Source: JBBSOK01 sp038259825 (lineage in GTDB: Bacteria; Bacteroidota; Bacteroidia; Flavobacteriales; Flavobacteriaceae). From it: a stretch of 21,725 bases of DNA. The stretch covers positions 1 through 21,725 of the forward strand of contig JBBSOK010000046.1 of NCBI GenBank assembly GCA_038259825.1, read 5' to 3'. The notes under the pieces are model-generated. The model was not told the DNA's origin and ran no database searches. It saw only the letters and a list, made by a program, of their open reading frames with translations. This document shows positions 15,649 through 21,725 of the stretch, piece after piece. Position 1 is the stretch's first letter. The number at the start of each line of letters is the position of its first letter. The translations under genes and the position numbers were made by a program.

Positions 15649-16914
15649 TTACAAAGTCAAATAAAAAGTAAACTTAAAGGAAATATTATCTTCAAAATCA
15701 GGAAGGTTGTAGAAGCCATATCTGTAAGCAGCACTTAGACCAAAACCGAAGAGAATTTTATTTATTTCGAAACCAGTTTCATTATAAACTTGATCGAGGG
15801 TATTAAAATCGATACCCAAATGTCTAGCAGGATCATCCATATCACCAATTGCGTGGCGAGTTATCAATACTAATTCTGGTTGAAAACGTTTGCCGAGATC
15901 AAAACGGCGTAAACTATGTTTTATCTGTAAAGTTGCTAATTTATCTGAGAAAAATTCACCAAAATACATGGTTTCAAAACTTTGTACGCCAGCTACCGAA
16001 AAGCGTTGTAAAATTTCATCTTTTGTTGGTTGGTTTGGGTAGGCGTGGAAAAGATGGGTGAGGGGCACATCACCAGTTGCCAAAGCGCCTTCAAGTATTA
16101 TATTCGTGGATGAAAGATCTGTTCTTTTAATATAATAATCGAGCTTTAAACCGTATTTGGTATAATCAAAGTTGCTATTTGTAATGCCGCTGATGCCTTT
16201 TGTAATCTGTGCGCTAATTTTTGGGAAGCCATCAAAATACTCGATAGTACCGTCTTCGTTAGTAAAAAAATTTGTTTTCGGGCTTATTCTAGCTGAAGCT
16301 GTTACTTCTGCAATTTCATAATCACGATAAAATTGATTGTCTGCGAGAAATGTATAGTTTTCAATATTGTCAATAGTACTTCTTGAAACACGAAATTCTG
16401 AAAGGATTTTAGGTGTAAACTCGTGCTGAATATTTGCTTGCCAAGTTCTATATTTATAAAATTGAATGATATTAACCAATCTCGGTTCAAAAACTGAATA
16501 GACACGGGCGTCTGTAAGAAAATCAAACTGTCCAACTTCTTTTATATCATCAATATAATATGCGTTTATCCATGTTTTGTGTTCTTTATTAACACGAGCG
16601 CTTCCACCAACGCTAAACTTTATATCCCGGTCTTTTGTGCCATAAGCTATGTATCCGCCTATTTTGTATTTTTCGAAAAGTTTATCGTTTGTTACACCAC
16701 CAACGCCAAAGCGAAATCCTTCATATTGATTAACCTTAACAAGAGTTTGAAGATCTACATCAAAAAAACCGAGCGTGTAATATCCACTTGCAAGTGGACT
16801 TTCTTTTTTTTCTTCAGCCTTGGCAATAGAATCATTTTTAAGTTGGACTGCAGGTGTTTGCGCTACTAGAGTTAGCGAAAAGAAAAGATAAAATACAAGA
16901 AGGATTTTGTGCAT
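15649..16914 (-). CDS. Outer-membrane beta-barrel protein, DUF5686-like
   Basis: A 421-residue exported protein. The signal peptide (about 1-19, ending LVAQ) is followed by a short charged linker (residues 25-40), then repeated amphipathic strands to the C-terminal FKFTFYLTL, as in outer-membrane barrels. The pattern VNQYEGFRFGVGG, the FPKISAQITKGI segment and the late MYFGEFFSDKLATLQIKHSLRRF segment resemble the C-terminal half of Bacteroidota DUF5686 proteins. Those are about 800 residues with an N-terminal carboxypeptidase-regulatory-like domain, which is absent here. There is no sign of a broken upstream half, so this is probably a genuinely short relative. It lies between frr and the RND gene on the same strand; its role may be tied to the transporter. 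Confidence 0.6.
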   Translation of the reverse strand: MHKILLVFYLFFSLTLVAQTPAVQLKNDSIAKAEEKKESPLASGYYTLGFFDVDLQTLVKVNQYEGFRFGVGGVTNDKLFEKYKIGGYIAYGTKDRDIKFSVGGSARVNKEHKTWINAYYIDDIKEVGQFDFLTDARVYSVFEPRLVNIIQFYKYRTWQANIQHEFTPKILSEFRVSRSTIDNIENYTFLADNQFYRDYEIAEVTASARISPKTNFFTNEDGTIEYFDGFPKISAQITKGISGITNSNFDYTKYGLKLDYYIKRTDLSSTNIILEGALATGDVPLTHLFHAYPNQPTKDEILQRFSVAGVQSFETMYFGEFFSDKLATLQIKHSLRRFDLGKRFQPELVLITRHAIGDMDDPARHLGIDFNTLDQVYNETGFEINKILFGFGLSAAYRYGFYNLPDFEDNISFKFTFYLTL

Positions 16915-16940
16915 ACTTTTTGCTAGGTGCTTATAAATTT

Positions 16941-16948
16941 TAAATGTA
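16941..16948 (-). promoter_or_regulatory. Candidate -7 element for the DUF5686-like gene
   Basis: TACATTTA on the minus strand (16948-16941) matches TAnnTTTG with one mismatch and lies about 27 bases upstream of the ATG at 16914. No TTG is found at the usual upstream spacing, which falls inside the frr terminator hairpin, so the call is weak. Confidence 0.3.
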
Positions 16949-16977
16949 AAAATAAAGCGGCATTGTGCCGCTTTATT
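16946..16977 (-). terminator. Intrinsic terminator of the pyrH-frr unit
   Basis: A perfect 12-bp stem, AATAAAGCGGCA (16951-16962) with TGCCGCTTTATT (16966-16977) and a 3-base loop, is followed on the minus strand by a T-rich tract into 16946. It begins 29 bases after the frr stop. Confidence 0.85.
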
Positions 16978-17005
16978 ATGGTGTATTTAACAGAAGTAGA
17001 AGGTA

Positions 17006-17560
17006 TTAAACCGTCATTATTTCTTTTTCCTTATTTACAAAAATTTCATCGATACGTTTAATGTGCGCATCTGTCATTTCTTGAACATCATCTTCTAGAT
17101 TCTTTTTTAAATCTTCAGAAATCTCAAGGTCTTTCAATTCGTTCATTGCATTTTTACGGTCGTTTCTAATACCAATTTTAGAATCTTCAGCTTCCGCTTT
17201 AGCTTGCTTAGCCAAATCACGACGACGCTCTTCAGTTAATGGCGGTACGCTAATTATAACACTGTCGCCATTATTCATTGGGTTAAAGCCAATATTTGCA
17301 AGATGAATGCCACGTTCTATTTCTGGAATCATGTTTTTCTCCCAAGGTTGTATGCTTATTGTCATCCCATCCGGTGTTGATACATTTGCAACTTGACTTA
17401 ATGGTGTTGGATTGCCATAATAATTGACCATTACGCCACCAACCATAGACGGTGTAGCTTTTCCGGCACGAATATTTACCAATTGTTTTTCAAGATGCTT
17501 TATGGCATTCGCCATTGCTTCTTTAGTCCCATTTATTATAAAATCTATTTCGTCTTCCAT
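17006..17560 (-). CDS. frr: Ribosome recycling factor
   Basis: A 184-residue protein of standard length that, with EF-G, splits post-termination ribosomes. Visible family features are NIRAGKATPSMV (about 29-40), the PLSQVANVSTPDG hinge-domain segment, IQPWEKNMIPEIERGI, and the C-terminal helical bundle with IRNDRKNAMNELK, including the conserved arginine that contacts 23S rRNA. It follows pyrH by 47 bases on the same strand, a very common pairing. An unusual purine-rich Shine-Dalgarno-like sequence precedes its ATG. Confidence 0.98.
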   Translation of the reverse strand: MEDEIDFIINGTKEAMANAIKHLEKQLVNIRAGKATPSMVGGVMVNYYGNPTPLSQVANVSTPDGMTISIQPWEKNMIPEIERGIHLANIGFNPMNNGDSVIISVPPLTEERRRDLAKQAKAEAEDSKIGIRNDRKNAMNELKDLEISEDLKKNLEDDVQEMTDAHIKRIDEIFVNKEKEIMTV

Positions 17561-17567
17561 ATCTCGA

Positions 17568-17586
17568 CTCCTCTCGATTACAGAGG
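17568..17586 (-). promoter_or_regulatory. Shine-Dalgarno-like site of frr within a hairpin
   Basis: On the minus strand GAGAGGAG (17575-17568) lies 7 bases before the frr ATG, a good match to the anti-Shine-Dalgarno. Its AGAGG core (17574-17570) can pair with CCTCT (17586-17582) across a 7-base loop. No such motif precedes the other genes I checked here, in keeping with Bacteroidota translation. Confidence 0.5.
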
Positions 17587-17607
17587 GTATTTATTAAAAT
17601 TTACTAA

Positions 17608-18315
17608 TTATAAATTAACTTTTGTTCCTATATTTTCGCCTTTGATTACTTTAAGCAAATTACCCTTTGTATTCATATCAAACACGATTATAGGTAATTC
17701 ATTTTCTTGGCTTAATGTAAATGCAGTTGTGTCCATCACTTTTAGCCCTTTTTGTAACACATCTTCAAAACTAATAAAATCGAACTTAGTTGCCAACTTA
17801 TCTTTTTCTGGGTCGCTTGTATAAATTCCATCAACCCGTGTACCCTTTAAAATAACATCTGCGTTTATTTCAATTGCTCGTAAAACTGCGGCACTGTCTG
17901 TTGTAAAATATGGATTTCCCGTTCCGCCGCCAAAAATTACTACGCGTCCTTTTTCTAAATGGCGCATTGCCTTGCGACGAATAAAAGGTTCTGCAACTTC
18001 ATTAATATTAATTGCCGTTTGCAAACGCGTCGGCACATCTTCAATCTCTAGGGCGCTCTGTAAGGCCAAACCATTTATAACGGTTGCCAACATTCCCATA
18101 TGGTCTCCTTGTACACGATCCATTCCCGTACTTGCGGCAGAAAGTCCTCTAAAAATGTTACCGCCGCCAATAACAATTGCAACTTGAACCCCTAATTCTG
18201 TAATTTGTTTTATTTCAAGAGCATATTCTTTAAGGCGATTGGCATCTATGCCATATTGTTGATCGCCCATTAAGGCTTCGCCAGAAAGTTTCAGAAGAAT
18301 TCTTTTATAATGCAT
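17608..18315 (-). CDS. pyrH: UMP kinase
   Basis: A 235-residue amino-acid-kinase-family protein that phosphorylates UMP to UDP in pyrimidine nucleotide synthesis. It has LKLSGEALMG near the N-terminus (phosphate-binding lysine), IVIGGGNIFRG (glycine loop), GGTGNPYFTTDSAAVLRA (UMP-binding region), and KGTRVDGIYTSDPEKD (ATP-binding region). The length is that of bacterial PyrH. It is separated from tsf by a strong terminator and has a likely -7 element just upstream, so it begins a pyrH-frr unit. Confidence 0.98.
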   Translation of the reverse strand: MHYKRILLKLSGEALMGDQQYGIDANRLKEYALEIKQITELGVQVAIVIGGGNIFRGLSAASTGMDRVQGDHMGMLATVINGLALQSALEIEDVPTRLQTAININEVAEPFIRRKAMRHLEKGRVVIFGGGTGNPYFTTDSAAVLRAIEINADVILKGTRVDGIYTSDPEKDKLATKFDFISFEDVLQKGLKVMDTTAFTLSQENELPIIVFDMNTKGNLLKVIKGENIGTKVNL

Positions 18316-18332
18316 GTTGCTATTTTGGATTG

Positions 18333-18340
18333 CAAAAATA
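18333..18340 (-). promoter_or_regulatory. -7 promoter element for pyrH-frr
   Basis: TATTTTTG on the minus strand (18340-18333) is a full match to TAnnTTTG. Transcription would start near 18327, leaving a leader of only about 12 bases. No TTG is seen at the expected -33 position. Confidence 0.45.
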
Positions 18341-18453
18341 AAGAAAAATTATTTTGAATAGAATATTTAAAGGACTTTGAAATTGATTTTTTGCAAAGCT
18401 CAACTTTATAACAAAACGAATAGCAACTAATTGCTAAATTTTAAGCTGAAAAC

Positions 18454-18486
18454 AAAAAAAGAGGTTGAATTTCTTCAACCTCTTTT
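18454..18486 (-). terminator. Intrinsic terminator after tsf
   Basis: A perfect 13-bp stem, AAAAGAGGTTGAA (18457-18469) with TTCAACCTCTTTT (18474-18486) and a 4-base loop, is followed on the minus strand by a run of seven T residues (18460-18454, partly in the stem). It ends the rpsB-tsf unit 21 bases after the tsf stop. Confidence 0.92.
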
Positions 18487-18507
18487 AAATATAAATTTTA
18501 ATAAGAC

Positions 18508-19473
18508 TTATGCTATTGAAACTCTTTTAAAGCCAACAACTTCTACATCACCGTACGATTTTACGTAGTCGCCAACATTTTTCTTATCGTCTTTAATAAA
18601 GTTTTGGTCCAATAAAGCTTTTTCGTGGTCCATTGTTGTGTTATCACTAATATAACGCTCCAACTTTCCTGGTAAAATTTTATCCCAAATTTGTTCTGGT
18701 TTACCTTCAGCTTTCAATTCGTCTTTTGCAGCTGCTTCGGCTCTTGCCATAACATCGCTGGTTAATTGAGAGCGAGAAATAAATTGAGGAACATTTTTTA
18801 AGGTTTTACCCAAACGGCCTAATTCAATATTCTCTTTTTCGATAGCTGCTATACGAGCTTCAGTTTCTGATGCCACGAAATCCGCATCGAAATCCTTGTA
18901 AGAAAGCGTAGTTGCTCCCATAGATGCTACTTGCATGCTTACGTCTTTTGTTAGCTCTTCTGCATTAGGAACTTCTTTAGAAAGACCAGTTAAAGCACCA
19001 ATTTTATTACCGTGAATGTAGTATCCAACAAAAGGAGCTTCCAAAATTTCGAAACCACCGATTTCAATTTTCTCACCGATAACACCAGTTTGTTCAATTA
19101 ATTTTTCTTCAACAGTCATCCCTTCGAAATCTGCTTTCAAAAATTCTTCTTTTGAAGAAGTGTTGATTGCAATATCAGCCATTTTTTGAGCCATTTCAAC
19201 AAATGAATCATTTTTAGAAACGAAATCTGTTTCACAATTTAGTGAAACGATTACACCTTTTTTATTATCATCGCTTACTTTAGCAATAACAGCACCTTCG
19301 CTAGAATCACGATCTGCGCGTTTATCTGCAATTTTTTGACCTTGCTTACGTAGTACTTTTATGGCTTCATCAAAATCGCCATTGGCTTCAACCAAAGCTT
19401 TTTTGCAATCCATCATACCAGCACCAGTTGCTTGTCTTAATTTATTTACGTCTGCAGCAGTTACATTTGCCAT
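18508..19473 (-). CDS. tsf: Translation elongation factor Ts
   Basis: A 321-residue nucleotide-exchange factor for EF-Tu. The N-terminal UBA-like domain (1-50) has VNKLRQATGAGMMDCKKAL, and the core contains the signature VSLNCETDFVSKND (about 75-90) that contacts EF-Tu. It is about 40 residues longer than the E. coli protein; the extra length is in the central and C-terminal dimerisation part, from memory usual for Flavobacteriia. It lies 78 bases after rpsB with a terminator behind it, the classic rpsB-tsf operon. Confidence 0.98.
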   Translation of the reverse strand: MANVTAADVNKLRQATGAGMMDCKKALVEANGDFDEAIKVLRKQGQKIADKRADRDSSEGAVIAKVSDDNKKGVIVSLNCETDFVSKNDSFVEMAQKMADIAINTSSKEEFLKADFEGMTVEEKLIEQTGVIGEKIEIGGFEILEAPFVGYYIHGNKIGALTGLSKEVPNAEELTKDVSMQVASMGATTLSYKDFDADFVASETEARIAAIEKENIELGRLGKTLKNVPQFISRSQLTSDVMARAEAAAKDELKAEGKPEQIWDKILPGKLERYISDNTTMDHEKALLDQNFIKDDKKNVGDYVKSYGDVEVVGFKRVSIA

Positions 19474-19551
19474 TGTGTATATGTTTTAAAGTTGCTGAAT
19501 TAAACATCAGCGTAATTAATAATTTGAATTATCGAAGTTGAAATATAGGTT

Positions 19552-20463
19552 CTATTCTTCTTCTTTCTTAGCTATTTTCTTCGCTTCTTTTACAGTCTCT
19601 TTTTTAGACTCTAATTTTACAGGCTCTTTAGCCTCTTTCATAGCTTCTTTGTCTTCAGCATCTTTTGAAGGAACTTCAACTTTTTTAGCTTTTGGTTTTT
19701 TAGCATCTCCATCTTTTTTAGGAGCACGTGCTTTTTTAGCCATACCTTCTTCATCATCTTCGTCTTTTCCACCTTTACGTTCAGAAAGACCATCGATTAT
19801 TGCTTCAGAAACTGAAGACATAATTTTCTCGATAGATTTTGAAGCATCGTCATTTGAAGGTATTACATAATCAATAACACGAGGGTCACTGTTTGTATCT
19901 ACCATTGCAAAAATTGGAATGTTTAATTTTAAAGCTTCTGCAACTGCAATGTGCTCACGAGTTGTATCTACGATGAACAAAGCAGCAGGAAGACGGCTCA
20001 TTTCAGAAATTGAACCTAAGTTCTTTTCTAATTTTGCGCGTAAACGATCTACTTGTAAACGTTCTTTTTTAGAAAGGGTAAGGAATGTACCATCAGCTTT
20101 CATTCTATCGATAGTAGCCATTTTTTTAACGGCTTTTCTAATAGTTACAAAGTTGGTAAGCATTCCGCCAGGCCATCTTTCAGTGATGTAAGGCATGTTA
20201 GCATTCTTTGCTTTTTCAGCAACAATGTCTTTAGCTTGTTTTTTGGTTGCAACGAAAAGGATTTTTCGTCCACTGGCTGCTATTTTTTTCAAAGCTTCAT
20301 TAGCTTCGTCTATTTTTGCAGCGGTTTTGTAAAGGTTGATAATGTGGATACCGTTACGCTCCATATAGATATACGGTGCCATGTTTGGGTTCCATTTACG
20401 CGTTAAGTGTCCAAAGTGCACACCTGCGTCAAGTAATTCTTTTACTTCTGTTTTAATTGCCAT
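19552..20463 (-). CDS. rpsB: 30S ribosomal protein uS2 with long charged C-terminal tail
   Basis: A 303-residue protein. Residues 1-228 are a normal uS2 (LLDAGVHFGHLTRKWNPNM, RWPGGMLTNF, DTTREHIAVAEA, IDYVIPSND). Residues 229-303 form a low-complexity tail: an acidic patch (KDEDDEEG) followed by repeated lysine, alanine and glutamate blocks, with no fold apparent. uS2 sits on the back of the 30S head-body junction near the mRNA exit site, so such a tail would reach toward the anti-Shine-Dalgarno region or bS1. Extended S2 tails are known in Bacteroidota. It starts the rpsB-tsf unit, with a potentially structured leader upstream. Confidence 0.98.
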   Translation of the reverse strand: MAIKTEVKELLDAGVHFGHLTRKWNPNMAPYIYMERNGIHIINLYKTAAKIDEANEALKKIAASGRKILFVATKKQAKDIVAEKAKNANMPYITERWPGGMLTNFVTIRKAVKKMATIDRMKADGTFLTLSKKERLQVDRLRAKLEKNLGSISEMSRLPAALFIVDTTREHIAVAEALKLNIPIFAMVDTNSDPRVIDYVIPSNDDASKSIEKIMSSVSEAIIDGLSERKGGKDEDDEEGMAKKARAPKKDGDAKKPKAKKVEVPSKDAEDKEAMKEAKEPVKLESKKETVKEAKKIAKKEEE

Positions 20464-20520
20464 TTTGTTTTAGTTTACGTTCTGTGAAAGGATAGCAACC
20501 AGCCTGAAACTTTTCCGACT

Positions 20521-20541
20521 TTGGTTTAGATGCTAAACTAA
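20521..20541 (-). promoter_or_regulatory. Hairpin in the rpsB 5' leader
   Basis: A 9-bp stem with one G-T pair and a 3-base loop (core GTTTAG-ATG-CTAAAC at 20524-20538) lies 58 bases upstream of the rpsB ATG. Outside it, minus-strand AGCCTG (20607-20602) can pair with CAGGCT (20506-20501), closing a larger domain. It may be an autoregulatory leader, but no named motif is recognised. No clear promoter is visible between rpsI and rpsB. Confidence 0.35.
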
Positions 20542-20622
20542 CTCCCAAATTGCTTTGAGATTAACAGCTTGATTTAATAATGATTAAGAACTTATAAATG
20601 CCAGGCTAGCTGGAAATAAAAA

Positions 20623-20675
20623 TTATGTGGTGCCGAACTTCAACTTCGCTCAGTGACCAGAGCGGCACCACATAA
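20623..20675 (-). repeat. REP-like palindromic element between rpsI and rpsB
   Basis: A perfect 13-bp inverted repeat, TTATGTGGTGCCG (20623-20635) with CGGCACCACATAA (20663-20675), encloses a 27-base loop. The loop contains AACTTC twice in tandem (20636-20647) and CGCTCAGTGACC (20647-20658). The phrase GGTCACTGAGCGAAG on the minus strand resembles a dispersed palindromic repeat I associate with Bacteroidota genomes. It begins 14 bases after the rpsI stop and is followed on the minus strand by AATTTTTATTT, so it could also end rplM-rpsI transcription. The strand of any function is uncertain. Confidence 0.6.
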
Positions 20676-20688
20676 ATATTGTAATAGA

Positions 20689-21075
20689 TTAACGTTTTGA
20701 GAATTGGAATTTCTTACGCGCTTTCTTCTGACCGAATTTTTTACGCTCTACCATTCTTGGATCTCTTGTAAGAAGTCCTTCTGGCTTTAAGATTCCACGA
20801 TTTTCATCGTTTAATGTGCACATTGCGCGGCTAATTGCTAGACGAATTGCTTCTGCCTGGCCAGTAATACCACCGCCAAAAACATTAACAGTAATATCGA
20901 AAGTCTTTTCGTTATCAGTTAATGCCAATGCTTGTTTTACTTTATATTGAAGCGTTCCGGTAGAAAAATATTCTTCCATCTTGCGCTTGTTAATCGTAAT
21001 TTCACCAGAACCTTCTTTAAGATAAACTCTAGCTACTGCAGTTTTTCTTCTGCCTATTTTGTGAATTGTTTCCAT
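20689..21075 (-). CDS. rpsI: 30S ribosomal protein uS9
   Basis: A 128-residue protein of standard length. It has IGRRKTAVARVYLKEGSG at the N-terminus, GGGITGQAEAIRLAISRA in the middle, and the conserved basic C-terminal tail KKARKKFQFSKR, whose last arginine reaches the P-site tRNA. Its ATG overlaps the rplM stop by one base (TAATG on the minus strand), so translation of the two is probably coupled. Confidence 0.98.
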   Translation of the reverse strand: METIHKIGRRKTAVARVYLKEGSGEITINKRKMEEYFSTGTLQYKVKQALALTDNEKTFDITVNVFGGGITGQAEAIRLAISRAMCTLNDENRGILKPEGLLTRDPRMVERKKFGQKKARKKFQFSKR

Positions 21076-21530
21076 TATTTGCCTTCGTTAAGTTTAATGG
21101 TTCTTGGTTTTTGTGCGTCTTGATCGTGGTCTGTACCTGCGTAAACTTTTAGGTTTCTAAAAAGTTCTGCGCCCAATTTGTTTTTTGGAAGCATGCCTTT
21201 TATTGCCTTTTCTACAACCCTAGTTGGATCTTTTTTAAGCATAACCTTAGCAGTCAACTCACGTTGTCCACCTGGATAGCCTGTGTGGCGAATATAGGTT
21301 TTGTCATCCCATTTGTTACCGGTAAGTACAATCTTCTCGGCATTTGTAACAATAACATTATCACCACAATCTACGTGTGGTGTAAAACTTGGTTTATGCT
21401 TGCCACGTAGCAATTTTGCTACTTCGCTGGCAAAACGGCCTAATGTTTGTCCTTCTGCATCTACGTGCAACCATTCTTTAACAACGGTGCCGCTATTGGC
21501 AGATACTGTTTTATAGCTTAATGTATTCAC
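21075..21530 (-). CDS. rplM: 50S ribosomal protein uL13
   Basis: A 151-residue protein with EWLHVDAEGQTLGRFASEVAKLLRGKHKP near the N-terminus (split here by the early-assembly RNA contacts), HTGYPGGQ, and KGMLPKNKLG, all typical of bacterial uL13. The start is a GTG (21530-21528): an in-frame stop lies 15 bases upstream (21545-21543) and the GTG gives the usual flavobacterial N-terminus (NTLSYKTVSA). It heads the rplM-rpsI unit, under the promoter at 21611-21640. Confidence 0.97.
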   Translation of the reverse strand: MNTLSYKTVSANSGTVVKEWLHVDAEGQTLGRFASEVAKLLRGKHKPSFTPHVDCGDNVIVTNAEKIVLTGNKWDDKTYIRHTGYPGGQRELTAKVMLKKDPTRVVEKAIKGMLPKNKLGAELFRNLKVYAGTDHDQDAQKPRTIKLNEGK

Positions 21531-21610
21531 TTTTAAAATTGTTTATGTTCATTGTGTTGCATTCACCTACACCACAATTATAATGTTCCGTTTTTGGATA
21601 AATCGGGGTG

Positions 21611-21640
21611 CAAATGTAATGTTATTTATTTGAAATGCAA
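21611..21640 (-). promoter_or_regulatory. Strong promoter for rplM-rpsI
   Basis: On the minus strand TTG (21640-21638), exactly 19 bases, then TACATTTG (21618-21611): a full match to the Bacteroidota sigma-A consensus. Transcription should start near 21604, leaving a leader of about 74 bases in which TTGTG (21577-21573 on the minus strand) can pair with CACAA (21556-21552). That leader might serve feedback control by a ribosomal protein, but no named motif is recognised. Confidence 0.75.
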
Positions 21641-21725
21641 TATATGGTATAAAAATATTTATGTCTATTCTATATTCAATTGTATATATTATCATCAATT
21701 TATTTGGGAAAACCAAAATTGTCTA

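Noticed and set aside
15649..16914. DUF5686-like gene as a truncated pseudogene
   Set aside because: It has its own signal peptide directly before the barrel and an intact frame to a normal barrel C-terminus, so it is more likely a naturally short relative.
21680..21706. Divergent plus-strand promoter near the right edge (TTG, 16 bases, TTTATTTG)
   Set aside because: The spacing is short, the -7 box has a mismatch in its key TA, and no downstream gene is visible within the window.
1..21725. CRISPR array, insertion sequence, prophage or toxin-antitoxin module
   Set aside because: No regularly spaced repeats, transposase, integrase, phage structural gene or small paired genes were found on either strand.

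Overview
The window is an AT-rich bacterial chromosome segment from a member of the Bacteroidota, most likely class Flavobacteriia. The evidence is gene content and order (rplM-rpsI-rpsB-tsf-pyrH-frr; asnS-rpoN; exbB-X-exbD-exbD-barrel), an S2 protein with a long charged tail, almost no Shine-Dalgarno sequences, and several promoters of the Bacteroidota type (TTG, 17-21 bases, TAnnTTTG). I cannot name the genus.

Left part, mostly plus strand (1-9479). The 3' end of a type I L-asparaginase gene is followed by tRNA-Ser(GGA) with a terminator. Next come a large soluble sensor kinase (receiver, six PAS domains, HisKA, HATPase) and a single-domain response regulator, which form an orphan signalling pair with no DNA-binding output here. 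A convergent FAD-dependent oxidoreductase follows. Then comes an envelope module: exbB, a four-helix membrane protein, two exbD genes, a strong terminator, and a PorT-like outer-membrane barrel gene with its own promoter and perhaps a leaderless mRNA.

Right part, all minus strand (9474-21530). Read in the direction of transcription from the right edge: rplM-rpsI, a REP-like long hairpin, rpsB-tsf, a terminator, pyrH-frr, a terminator, a DUF5686-like outer-membrane barrel, an RND/MMPL transporter, then asnS-rpoN-(PAP2-like membrane protein). The last gene overlaps the barrel gene tail to tail. Most of this is core translation and envelope housekeeping.

Nothing here is clearly a new defence, mobile or biosynthetic system: no integrase, transposase, CRISPR array or toxin-antitoxin pair is visible. 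The most interesting items are the REP-like hairpin between ribosomal protein operons, the adjacent outer-membrane barrel and RND transporter (possible lipid or envelope traffic, RND pore asymmetric in its proton-relay residues), the ExbD with a periplasmic CxxC insert, and the kinase/regulator pair without an output domain.
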